Positions 46,173 through 57,632 are shown, counted from the first letter of the stretch. The stretch is 64,000 nt of DNA from Chrysogorgia sp. JL179-B06 (GCA_035772405.1 JAYKKM010000381.1:1176001-1240000); one strand, 5' to 3'. The notes: generated by a model not told the origin, from the sequence alone. Program-made: numbers and translations.

Positions 46173-46564
46173 CCTTGACAACAAGGTCACGTGAGTCATT
46201 GGCGGCCATATTGGTTGAAAACCTAAAACATTCTTGAGTACATGGATAAACATCATAATTTACCAAACAAACAACATAATTTGATTCAAAGATTAATTAC
46301 GTTTATTATTCTAAGTTCAATGGTAGAAATTCATTTGCATAAACAAAAATATGAGAGTAATTTTAATTAGAGGAAAAATGAATCACTAAAATTTTGCATT
46401 TACAGTAAAGTTATACAACCTGACAACTTATCATGATAAACTAGATAACTATTTACATCAAATTAGGCTGTTTATTTGTTTACATTATTTGTATTCGTGT
46501 GCCTCAAGATGCTTTTATTTGCCATAAATATGGGCGACTGAGTCACGTGACCTTGTTGTCATGG
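46173..46564. mobile_element. TIR MITE (CCATGACAACAAGG ends), copy 2
   Basis: Paralogue of 5364-5758 in the same order of neighbours; left end is CCTTGACAACAAGGTCACGT and right end the inverted form. Confidence 0.7.
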
Positions 46565-46894
46565 ATACGAAGACTACAAATTATTACCTACATTATGATA
46601 AATATCATAGCTAAACGACTTTGCGAAAATCTCTGGAAGATTTAGGAATAGTTTAAGTCTGGATGCCCTAATGGCGCTGAGAGCTACGTACTACGTGCGA
46701 CATATACCACCATGCGAATTAATTTTACATAACACGCCAACGCAAGACAATTACATCTAATAATAATAGTAATACAATACATATTTATGCATGACATTAA
46801 TGTTGTAGTATTACCATCCATCGAGCGAGTGTTGTAGCGTACACGTAGTTCTAGTAATATAGTAATTCATCTTTATGTTGCACTGGACTACTGG

Positions 46895-47162
46895 AGATGA
46901 TTCTGGAAAAAGCTTCAGTCCAAATAACCGGAAGTTCGTGAACCAGTTCTGTTCCAAATAAGGAGATTTGGGTCATCGCAATATTATAATAATCAAGGTA
47001 TTGTTTTGAGAAAACGAAAGCAAAGCTGTGCAAGAAACATCTTCGTCTGTCTCTCTGATCTGTCAATTGTCAATTCAGATGAAACCTCCAATTTCACTTT
47101 CCCTTCAACGAGTTTTTCCCTTCAAATGTTCAGTCGACCTGTTTTAAATTCTCTGAAGTCTG
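46895..47162 (+). promoter_or_regulatory. 5' flank of RING-kelch gene 4 with ETS-like site
   Basis: Same conserved flank as genes 1 and 3: ACCGGAAGT at 46927-46935, AATATTATAATAATCAAGGT, GAAACATCTTCGTCTG, and the in-frame TGA just before the ATG. Intact although the gene has a stop. Confidence 0.45.
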
Positions 47163-48830
47163 ATGGAGCTTCACTCACAGAAATACGGCTACGAAGATGA
47201 TCGGTTTGAGAATGCCGTCAGTGCCAACCTCCACTGCCCGATATGTCTTAACGTTCTTAAAGAACCAAAGATGTGCAGAAATAATTAACACATCTTTTGC
47301 TCTGCCTGTATTACTCAACATCTTGGAAATTCAGAAACGTGTCCTCAATGTATCGAAGAGCTGACTGTAGAGACACTTCATCGAGCTCCAAGAGTGCTTG
47401 TAAATTGTTTATCTGAACTCACTATCAACTGCGATTATTTCAGTCGAGGTTGTCGTGAGTTCGTTCGCCTTGAAAATCTTCAAATTCACGTTATGAGTTG
47501 CGGGTTTGCCCCCGTGAAGTGTTCAAACAACGACTGTGGCATGGTGATCAATAAACAAGATAGAATTCATCACGAGGCAGAGCTTTGTGACTTTAGGAAA
47601 GTAAAGTGTCATGACTGCGGTGAAATGAAGAAAGAAATAGAAGGAATTAAAGATCAACTGCACGAAATGACAGATCAACTGTATCAACTTCCAGAAATAA
47701 AAGATCAACTGGTCGAAATGAGAGATCAACTCAATCAACTACCAGAAATGAGAGATCAACTCAATCAACTGCCAGAAATGAGAGATCAACTGGCAGGAAT
47801 GAAGGCCCAACTAGATGAACTATCTTCCCTAAAAGAAGACATGAAAGAAGTCAGAGCTGTAATGGGCGAAGTACTACACAAATTGAGTAACGCAGAACAT
47901 GCCATTCAAGTTCCACTTCATGCTAATGCAACAAAGCAAGATATTGTCATTGCGGGTGGCTACGAAGGGGGCTACCCTTGTAGTTCCGTCGAGACATTCA
48001 GCTGGAACGAAAGAGCATGGACTCAACTGCCACCAATGAGAAAATGTCATGCAGGAGCTTCCTCCTTTGTTTATGAAAATCAAATGTTTGTGTCTGGTGG
48101 AGACACAGCAGATCATTGTCATACTGATTCAATGGAAATTTTGAAGATTGGTGAACAACCTTTAAAATGGACTGAATCTCCCGCCAAACTTCCTTTCAAG
48201 TGTGACGATCATAAGACGGTAGTTTATCAGAACAGTTTGATTCATGTTGGTGGATATGATGGAACTGAGGGTGAATACTCTGACGCCATTTCTGAAGTTC
48301 TTCTTACTCCACCTTATTCTAAGAAGCTGTTATGTAGAATGCCGCAACCAAGACAATATCATGGTGTGGAGATCTTTACAGACAATATTTTGATTTTGGG
48401 AGGCAGTACTTCTTGCTCTAGTGAAGATAGTCTAGATAGTGTGCTTGTGTATGATGTAAATAAGAAAGAATGTAAACAAATGCCTTCATTGCCCCAAGCT
48501 GTCTTGGGAATGGCCACAGTTAGCTGGAAAGGTAAAGTAGTTGTGATTGGAGGGGCTGATAAGTACGAGAAGGCTTTGAATGATGTATTAATGTATGATT
48601 CTAAAACTGGAGAGAACTATGTCCTACCATCAATGCAGCATAAGAGGTACGGATGTTCGGCGATTATTACTGGAGATGTCATTGTAGTAATGGGAGGAGT
48701 GAATGAGAAAGATGAAAGTCTTAGTTCAGTTGAATGCTTTACTTTGGGAGGTAACTCATGGGAAGAACTTCCACCCTTGATTCAACCTAGGAACTATGCA
48801 ACTGCTGTAGTTATGCCATCTTTGTTTTAA
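47163..48830 (+). pseudogene. RING + TRAF-zinc-finger + coiled-coil + kelch gene 4, stopped in the RING
   Basis: The frame from the conserved ATG would give 555 codons plus stop, but codon 42 (47286-47288) is TAA where the paralogues have GAA (Glu), inside the RING just before the zinc-binding His. Everything after it is open to the usual stop, with TRAF zinc fingers, the longest coiled coil (two Q-L-N-Q-L-P-E-M-R-D units) and six kelch repeats intact. There is no ATG soon after the stop that would rescue the RING; a late start would give a RING-less TRAF-kelch protein. A single nonsense change in an otherwise clean frame suggests recent loss, a null allele, or a sequencing error. AATAAA overlaps the stop codon (48829-48834). 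Confidence 0.85.
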
Positions 48831-48974
48831 TAAAATTTAAGAACTTTTAATGTGTGTGATGATTCTTCTGGGTGGAGTGAATGATTCTTCTTATTCTCTT
48901 TAAGTGGACTACTTACACAGTGGTTTACAATTTTCATTTGCAAAAAACTCTGGTGTTTTTTAGATTGTGCATGT

Positions 48975-49815
48975 TTCCTGTTTTCCTATTAAATAAAATA
49001 GATTAACTTATTTTTCCTTCGTGTATCCAAAGGGAGTTAACCTTTTCATCATAAAAAGTTTATTCTGTTTCACAAGTTTTGTTTTATATTTCAATGCGAC
49101 ATTTTCTGATTTCAACCTTAAACTGCTACTGTCATTAAAAATTGTGTTGTGATTTTTTTTCATAAAATCAAAGTACAACATCAAATAAGTACACTCACTT
49201 AATATTAAAGAAAAATAATAAATTTAAGATTGCAAACTTTGAGCTTCTTTTTACAAATGGCAACAAACCATTAATGGTCCCAAACCATTACTTATGATGT
49301 TCTTCATTTTTACTGGAGGCCTTATCCTCAGTTTTGAAGGGGGGCTTTTATACTTTTTTACCCTCACCCCCCACTAGTGCTGTGTGCCGCAGCGTTGCCG
49401 GAGCTCCAGCGTTTTTTGTGCAGACAGGCCGGAGTTGGGTTGTTTTCTTCCCGCTCCGGCTGGAAAGTGAGAATGACAAAAAATATGACAATTTCGACAA
49501 AGCTTTGTTCACAAATAATGGGAACACTGAATTTTCTGAATGCGCATATATGATCTGAAGTCTTATCTGTTGAGTCAAACCATTTCAGCTACCACAAACG
49601 GTCAAATGAACAGAGGACGGCAAAGTTAATACTCAGGAGTTATTGGTGTCGCCCGAAAAACGAATGGCCTGCTTTGACGCGTTTAACTCTCTCGTATCTT
49701 TCTTTTCCACCGTCCTCTGTCACTTCTCAACGATCTTTTCGTTGACGGGATATATCGTCTCAAAGAAATGATGCGCGGCCTTCCAGGCAACATTGGTCGC
49801 TTAGCGTTCATTAAA
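48975..49815. repeat. Downstream repeat block F, copy 4 (first part)
   Basis: Matches 5860-6480 and 17735-18600. Interrupted after CATTAAATTTAA at 49815 by a large insertion and resumed at 53076. Confidence 0.8.
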
Positions 49816-50543
49816 TTTAACAAGACGCCCGCTAGGCGTTAACTCGGGCTACTTTTAGGGACATGGCGCGCATATATTGCCTGCAGAGATGGGTATGCAT
49901 TGGTGGCATGTACGCATGTTAGACAGTTGGAATTAGAAAACCTGCTCACTTGTCTTATATTACAAAGGATAATTTTTAATGCATTGATTTCTGTAATCAG
50001 GCACTGAAGGCATTGTGCAGCGCTCGTTTAAAGTGGGAACTTTTAGAAGCAAGTTGGGCTAGAAATGAGGACGAAGAAAAATCAGGCGTCTACACGCAGG
50101 CTAACCCCCCCCCCCCCCGACGCCTGACACGCAGACGAAATTTATTGTAAACAAACACGGCAATGCTATTTTTTCTAATATCTGTTCGATTGAAGGTCTT
50201 CATGTGTCAAAATTTATATAAAAATCAACGGCAAGGTATACGAAACATATCTGTTACGAAATTACATCGGTTTAATGGACATAAAAGCATTAAATCATCG
50301 GGTAAACGACGAATAGATCTTGAAGCCATGTCCTTTGATTTTAAAGACGAGTCTCGCTTTAATCGCTTACGCATTTTCTCATATAACATCTGATCTTCGC
50401 ATTTTAAGTAGACGAAACCTACATCGTTCGATTCGCCAGATTCAAGTGATGATTTCGATATAGAATTGATTTAAATCGGACAAAAACAATATAATATTTC
50501 CCTGTCCTTCGGCTGTCCATTCCGTCTTCATGATTGATCTCTC

Positions 50544-52698
50544 GGGTGTTTCGAAAACGAAGAGCTACGAAAACGAAGACCGAAGACCTAAGATGGGTCT
50601 TCGTTTTCGTAATACGAAAACGAAGACCCATATCAGAAAATAAGGACTATTTATTAAAATTTCCCAAAATTATTACCTTATTACTGTACTTTATGTATTG
50701 CGTTCTCCCACGTTTATTTTAATATAAAATTTACCTGAATAGCTTGATGTTGAGTTAGACATTATTGGCGGGAAAACTCCCAAAAAGATCACGAGTTCTG
50801 TGTTTTTTTGCCGACTTTGTTATGCGAAATGGCATTCCCTTCCATTAAAAAGCGTGCAAATCGCTAGAACGACGTTGATTTGGAAAAATAATTTGTAGTG
50901 TACAAGTGGGATGGCATAGTTTCGCAGCCTGGTTGTTTGATAACTAAGACGGGCAAGTGGCCAGACGTTGATGACTATTGCAAAGCTAGTTTAGTTGTGA
51001 AGAAGCTGATGAACGAGCTGGGAAGAATTGCAGCAGAAGATGTTCTTGAACCGTTGAACGAGGCTATTAATCCAACCTCGTACCCATGCAGTGCATTTTG
51101 CCTCCATGCGCGGAAGGTGGGAAATTAATCGGCATTTGTTTTGTCCTATCATAGGTAGCGCAAGGCTGTTATGCGAGTACGTGTGAATAATATCAAGATA
51201 TCTCTGATTTTTACTTCTAAAATGCGATATTTTTCGAACGATCAACATACAATTCTTGGTAAAATCAACATGAACTCTAACTATAAAGGTACATTTATGA
51301 ACCATGTAGCCCCATTCAGTTTCGAATTATTCCGAAAATATTGCAGTTAAGTACACCATGCGTTGACCTTGATATATCCAACGAAACATTACGGTAAAAT
51401 TAATAAAAATAACAAAACTACGATTCAGAATAGTTGTCTAACTAACAAAGCACATTTTCAAGAAAATTGCGAATATTACAAAAAACAAATGCCGATTAAT
51501 TTCCACACTGCCAATCGAACCAACAGGCTGCGAAACTGTCATCCCACTTGTACACTATGTATTATTTTTCCAAATCAACGTCGTTCTTGCGATTTGCACG
51601 CTTTTTAATCGAAGGGAATGCCATGTCACATAACAAAGTTGGCAAAAACACAGAAACTCGTGATCTTTTTTATTCAATAATAACTTGCGCGCAATAATTT
51701 TCTCTTGTATAAAACTTAACATCGAGCTGTACTGGAATGTCTATGATTCGGAAGAACACAATGCATAAAGTACAGTAATAAGGTAATAATTTTAATAAGT
51801 TTTAATAAATAGTCCTTGTTTTCTGATATGGGTCTTACGAAAACGAAGACGGGTCTTCGTGTTACTTAACTGCAATATTTTCGGAATAATTCGAAACTGA
51901 ATCTACATGGTTCATAAATGTACCTTTTTAGTTAGAGTTTCATGTTGATTTTACCAAGAATTGAATGTTGATCGTTCGAAAAATATCGCATTTTAGAAGT
52001 AAAAATCCGAAATATCTTGATATTATTCACACGTACTCGCATAACGCCTTGCGCTACCTACCTTCCGCGCATGGAGGCAAAATGCACTTGGCATGAGGTT
52101 GGATTAATTTCGTACTCGCTAGTGATGTTTCGCAAGATACGCATGCCACTGCCTCGTTCAACGGTTCAAGAACATCTTCTGCTGCAATTCTTCCTCGTTC
52201 AGCAGCTTCACAACTAAACTATAGCTTTGCAATAGTCCGCATCGAACAACCAGGCTGCGAAACTATGCCATCCCACTGTACACTACAAATTATTTTTCCA
52301 AATCAACGTCGTTCTAGCGATTTGCACGCTTTTTAATGGAAGGGAATGCCATTTCGCATAACAAAGTTGGCAAAAAAACACAGAAATCGTGATCTTTTTG
52401 GGGGTTTTCCCGCCAATAATAACTTACCCGCAAAATTTCTAACTCAACATGAAGCTGTGAATGTCTATGATTCAGGTAGATTTTATATAAAATAAACGTG
52501 GAAGAACACAATACATAAAGTACAGTAATAAGGTAATAATTTTGGGAAATTTTAATAAATAGTCCTTATTTTCTGATATGGGTCTCGTTTTCGTAATACG
52601 AAAACGAAGACGGGTCTTCGTTTTCGTAATTACGAAAACGAAGACCCATCTTAGGTCTTCGGTCTTCGTTTTCGTAGGTCTTCGTTTTCGAAACACCC
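50544..52698. mobile_element. 2.15-kb foldback element, Mutator-like, with 10-bp TSD
   Basis: Starts GGGTGTTTCGAAAACGAAGA and ends with its inverted copy. The arms (50544-51357 and 51872-52698) are inverted repeats over roughly 800 bp. TTGATCTCTC flanks both ends exactly (50534-50543, 52699-52708). The empty site is seen in paralogous sequence at 38838-38855 (GATTGATCTTTCATC). Near each end are tandem inverted ACGAAAACGAAGAC motifs. The centre (about 51440-51865) is a third, partial copy of the right arm. No transposase. Long TIRs and a 9-11 bp target duplication point to Mutator/MULE-type or foldback elements. Confidence 0.85.
50898..51128 (+). other. Possible captured coding fragment in foldback arm
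   Basis: A 76-codon frame with AEDVLEPLNEAI and KLMNELGRIA helices; an eroded inverted copy is in the other arm (about 52090-52260). I do not recognise the protein. Mutator-like elements can pick up host gene fragments, so capture is one explanation; chance is another. Confidence 0.2.
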
Positions 52699-53075
52699 TT
52701 GATCTCTCATCTGTGTTTCTCTCATCTTGGAGAGAATCTTTGCAATGATTTGAGGGTTTACAGGTCTCGGTAAACTTTTCCAACTGCGATTCATTGTCAA
52801 TAAAGCGAAAGTTCGAACTCGCTTCAAATATTCGCTTGCATTGCCTTGCAACGACTATATAATATGTTGTCATGTTGACGTTTCGTCCACGGTTCTGCGA
52901 GTTCTTTCTTTAATCTCTCATCCGTGTTTCTCTCATCCAGTTATCCTGGAGAGAATCTTTGCATCAGTCAAGGGTGAAGACACGCGCAATTTTGCAAATT
53001 TGTGGAACCCTAGGAAAAATAACAAAAATAACGAAGCCTGTTTTAAGACTTGGTGCTACCACAGAGCCCAAGTAA

Positions 53076-53546
53076 TCATAAGAAGTTTCAAAAACCCTTG
53101 GCAATTTACACTTGTATTTCGTTATTTATGGTAGCATAACTTATTCAGTTCTATAAAGTTTTCCTCATTCCTGGCATTCCTAGTTGTCGCATTGTGTTTG
53201 CTTGAGTTGAGTCGTTTGACAGTTTTATGGCTTTCACCGCGAGAAGACCCTGGGGACAAATTTGAGGCGAATAATATCCGGTTGGATTTTATCCCGAAGC
53301 CAGAGCCGCAGCTGAAAAACCGGGGTTTGCATACCTCTACTCCCCACCTATAGTTATAACAACTACACTAGAAATATTGTAGGTATACGCATTAACCGCT
53401 AACCAGCCTGTTCTATCAGATAAATTTATGTTAATTATTTCAAAGAATATATTATATGTTGCGCTATCAGAATGGTCCCCAGACCTCTCGCACGCCATGT
53501 ATTTGTAATTACATGATTTGGAATTACCGAGTCTAACTACATAATA
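53076..53546. repeat. Downstream repeat block F, copy 4 (second part)
   Basis: Continues the match to 6480-7045 and 18600-19145 after the insertion at 49816. Cut at 53546 by the left LTR. Confidence 0.8.
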
Positions 53547-53836
53547 TGTTCTGTTCCTTCGGGTATAGCACGAACACCGGGACCCTTCAACATCAGTATT
53601 ACATATGTCAAATGGAATAAGACGCTTTTATTCGTATTCAACTGTTTTGTAAAAAAAAGAATGCTCACCCAGACGTGAGAAACGAGTTCCAACAACGAAC
53701 TGCCCCCAACCCCCCTGACTAACGAATTTAGCCAATGGCGTGCGGCGAAATATAAAAATACCGCGAAAGCGACAGGATGACGTGTCTGGCTAAAAATATG
53801 AAAGATGTCTATGAGGGAGCCTTAGTGGCCAGAACA
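53547..53836 (-). repeat. BEL/Pao 3' LTR
   Basis: Begins TGTTCTGTTCCTTCGGG and ends GGCCAGAACA on the plus strand, with TG...CA style termini. Nearly identical to 58858-59103 apart from about 44 bp found only here (near 53735-53780). The element is on the minus strand, so this is the 3' LTR. Confidence 0.88.
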
Positions 53837-53892
53837 CTCCCCGTCTGGTATAAAAATACCACTATACTTAATGTTTTGAATGTTAAAATTAG

Positions 53893-55362
53893 CTACGAGT
53901 TCAACTCATGTTCAGTTTTCAACAGGATCACTTCTGTGACTGGTCTTGTGTATGATTGCTTCGAGCCGTCCTTAGCTGTCGTAACTTCTACTTTCCGAAC
54001 TTTCCCGTCTGCGCTGCTGAAGGTCTTCGAGATACGTGCGAGCGGCCAATCGTTTCTTGGCGATTCTTTACATCGGAGAAGAACTAGGTCTCCAACTTCG
54101 AGATTCGGCAGAGCTGTTTCCCACTTCCGTCTGTGTTGCAGCGTCGGCAGGAACTCTTTTTTCCATCGTGACCAGAAACGGTTTGCTAGGTATTGAACCT
54201 GTCGCCATTGTTTGGTGTAGAGGTCTTGAGAGACAAAGTTTCCAGGAGTCGGCTTGAGTGGTAAGGTTTTCTGCGTCAGGAGTATAGAAGGCGTAAGGAT
54301 TTCGGGTACGGAAGGGTCGCTCGACACAGCTACCAGTGGTCTGTTGTTTACGATGGCTGTTACCTCGGCCATCAGCGTTGATAGGACTTCGTGATCATGA
54401 GTCAGTCGAGTTGGTCTTAGATCGGCGAACATTGAGTCCAAAATTCGTCTACAAATACCAATCATACGTTCCCAAACGCCTCCCATGTGTGAGGCGTGGG
54501 GAGGGTTGAAGACCCACTTGCATCCTTGAGAATTCATGTATGATTCTACGGTCTTCTGATCCATTTCCTTTAGAGCTGCTTCCAATTCGTTGTGCGCACC
54601 GGTGAAGTTAGTTCCACAGTCCGAGTGAATCTGTTCGACGGGCCCTCGAATTGCCATACATCTACGAAGAGCATTTATGAAGCTGGAAGCATCCATGCTT
54701 TCGACTAATTCAACGTGGATAGCACGTGTTGACAGACAGGTAAAGATAACTGCCCATCGTTTGCTGCACGCGTGTCCTCCTCTAGTGCGTCGGGCTGTCA
54801 CTTCCCATGGGCCGAAAACGTCTAGGCCGACATAGGTGAATGGGGGTGAAGGAGTAAGGCGTTCGGTTGGAAGATCTGCCATCTTTTGGTGATGAAGCTT
54901 CCCTCGCAATTTCTTACATTTGAGGCAGTCGTGGATGACTCGATTAACCAGGCGTTTTCCTCCGACGATCCAGAATCCTCTTCCTCTGACCATGCCGTGG
55001 GTGAAGTGGCGACCTTGATGGAGGCGTAGGTTGGCGGCAGCCAACATGGCTCTGGTACGACGTAACAACTCGATGGCTTCCTCAGAATCAGGCACGGACG
55101 TTAGACCGTCGTCCACATAAAAGTCCTTCTCCACAAACTCTCTCGCGTCGGTTCCGTACTCGAGTTCTCCAACGAGGGCTGTCTTCCTAAGACCACATGT
55201 TGCGATGGCTGGCGAAGATGTATTGCCAAAGAGGTGCACTTTCATTCGGTATTCAATCACTTCTTCATCGGGTTTGTTGTCCTTGTACCAGAAGAAACGC
55301 AAGAAATCTCTGTGGTCTTCGCGAACCGTGAAGGAGTGAAACATCTGTTCGATGTCTGTCAT
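53893..55362 (-). pseudogene. BEL/Pao pol C-terminal part: reverse transcriptase remnant + integrase
   Basis: 489 codons on the minus strand. Residues 1-112 are the middle of a reverse transcriptase with the catalytic YVDD motif at 82-85. At about residue 113 the reading jumps to an integrase zinc-binding region (FTHGMVRGRGFWIVGG, then HDCLKCKK), so the rest of the reverse transcriptase, the linker and RNase H are missing. The integrase core keeps its acidic triad: Asp in GLDVFGPWEV, Asp in HSDCGTNF, Glu in GVWERMIG. The N-terminal join with the preceding frame (55359-55362) is a frameshift near a short CGGCGTTGCGG duplication. The element cannot make a full Pol; the integrase domain itself appears undamaged. 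Confidence 0.85.
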
Positions 55363-57632
55363 GAACGCGACGGCGTTGCGGCGTTGCGGCGGAGGATTCC
55401 TACAAGGCTATTTGTCAGGTCTGGGCCCGAAAGTAGTAGCTTGTTTAGAGACACCCCGTTGGTTTCAGCTGCGGAATCAAAGACCACTCGTATTTTGCCC
55501 GGCTTTCGAGGGTGGTACACGCCGAAGTGAGGAAGGTACCACCTTGGTCCTTTTGATGATTCGTTACTCTGGGGCACAGGCTCTGCATGACCATTCTCGA
55601 AAAGCTTTTGCATGAAATCGAAATAGTGTTTCTTCATTTCAGGTTTGCGATCTAGTGTTCGTTTGGTGGAGTTAAAACGCCTACGGGTGTCTTCTCGGTT
55701 GTCTGGAAGTTCGGAAATTGGGTTGCGGAAAGGTAGCGGTGCATCCCAGTTTCCTGCATCGTTTTTGATCATTTGATCGTTCATAATGTGGAGAAATCTC
55801 CTATCTTCAACGGATTGACCAGGTTTATTGTCGTCCTTCGAACTTGCGAATACTTTGGCTCCTAAACCGTCATCAAAACTTCCGCTTTCGAATGTCTCTT
55901 TCCTCTGGTTGTGAATTTCTTTATCAGGAAGATCGGAGATACTGGTGGTGTTTTCTTTAACATGGAAACGATTAGGGCAGGGTGAAAGAATTGAGGGTCG
56001 CCCGCTTTCAAGGATATGTGTATTGTAACAGGAGGGCTCTGGTTTGTGTGCACCGTCTAGGCAAGCGTTGCCAATTACGACCCATCCTAAGTCGAGACGC
56101 TGAGCCCAAGGGGCGTTCCTAGATCCGTTGCGCGATTCATGTATCTTTTGCAGTGGTGGTGCATCTCGGCCGATAAGCAGCAGGATGTCTACGTCATCGC
56201 GGATCTCGGGTATCTCGTCAGCGATTTCTCGTAAGTGTGCAGGGTGCGCTCGGGCGACTTCTGGAGTGGGGATCTCCTCTTTAGAGTCAGGGATGGCATT
56301 ACACTCGATGACGCTGGATAATTGATGTTTGCTACTACCGTCTATAGATTCTACGATTAGCTCTTTACTACGCCTTCCTTGCATCTGTGTCGTTCCGGAG
56401 CATGTCCTAAGCGAGTATGTAGTTGTCGGACTATTGACGTTCAGACGATCGAATAGTTCGGATTTTGCTAGCGAGCTGTTACTCTGATCATCGATTACCA
56501 CGTACGCTTTCACTTTGGTTTCAGGATATCTGCTTACATATACATTAGCTAAGCAAATCTTCGAACACGACTTCCCACCGGGGAAGCTTCCGCATACCTC
56601 CGTGCATTTTGACGTAATGTCACCTGGCTTCCATCTTTGCTGCGGATGAGTGCCGTCTCTGGGTTGATTTTTGTCATCCTTCTGCTCCCCGCCGTGCTTT
56701 CGCTCGTCCTGGGCGTGGAGTGCAGCCAAGTGTTTATCACTTTTACACTCTGTACACATAATTTTGGCTTTGCAGTCTTTCGCTAGATGGTCACAGGAGG
56801 CAATGCAACGAAAGCATACACGATTCTGTTTCAGTATCTTGGTTCTCTCATCAAGTGGCTTGGCTTGGAACGCTCTACATTTACTTAATGGGTGTGGTTT
56901 ATGATGGACAATACACCAGTTCGTGGGGTCGAGAACGGGTTGGGTTCCTCTATCTGCGGCTTCGACATCGGTTTTCTTCACGTTGAACTCTTCGTTTGGC
57001 CAACGAGAGTTTCGTGGGGTTCTCTTCTCAGGGATTTCTATGATCAGGTTAGGGTCGTTTCTCTCAAGGGATAACTCTTGGATAAACGTGGCAAATTCGG
57101 TGAAGGGGGGATAATCTACCGAGGGGCGTTGTTTCCTATATTGATATGCGTGTTTTTGCCATCTGCCTTGGATATCGCCAGGAAGCTTCGCGATGACTGG
57201 TTTGATGTAGGTGGGCTCGTCGAGGATTCTGAGGCCAGGGTAACTCCCATCGGTCTTAGCGCACTGCAGTTCCAAAAGCAGATCTCCGAACTCTTGGAGT
57301 TTTTTGTTATCTCTATATCCGACTTTGGGAAAGTCTTTCAGTTTGTTCAAATATACCTCGGTTATTACTGTATTAGAACCGAACCGCTGACCAAGCTTCT
57401 GCCATAACACAGCTACGCCTTCAGTGGGATTGTTTATATATGCATTGCGAAGTCGTTGTGCTAATTTCTTGGATTCGTTGGTGGTATACTCTATTATAAG
57501 GGATAATTCCTCGTTTGGGGTAATGTTTATGTCTCGTATCATGTTCTTAAAGGAGTCTCTCCAGCTCCGGTAATTCCTAGGGTTATCATCAAATTTCTGA
57601 ATCTTGTTAGCGATAAGTTCTCGTCGGGCCAT
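55359..57632 (-). pseudogene. BEL/Pao gag C-terminus, protease and reverse transcriptase start
   Basis: 757 codons on the minus strand. Residues about 10-190 match the DUF1759 type of gag region in Pao elements (KFDDNPRNYRSWRDSFKNMI and LPGDIQGRW). Two zinc knuckles follow: CFRCIASCDHLAKDC at about 271 and CTECKSDKHLAALH. An aspartic protease is marked by VIDDQSNSSLAKSELF at about 377. The reverse transcriptase begins near residue 697 (WYLPHFGVYHPRKPGKIRVV and SLNKLLLSGPDL) and breaks off at the frameshift. The same frame is open upstream to 57845, so the initial ATG used here is probably not the original start; the first gag part is in another frame. Confidence 0.85.

Larger units (their letters stand above)
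49816..53075. mobile_element. CAAGACGCC-family element, split by foldback element
   Basis: Sequence from CAAGACGCCCGCTAGGCGTT onward resembles 38576-39060 and, inverted, 20500-21000. It interrupts block F, and a TAA trinucleotide lies on both outer sides. Without the foldback insertion it is about 1.1 kb. It includes a run of C at 50107-50118 and a 76-codon frame at 50163 that I do not recognise. Class unknown. Confidence 0.5.
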
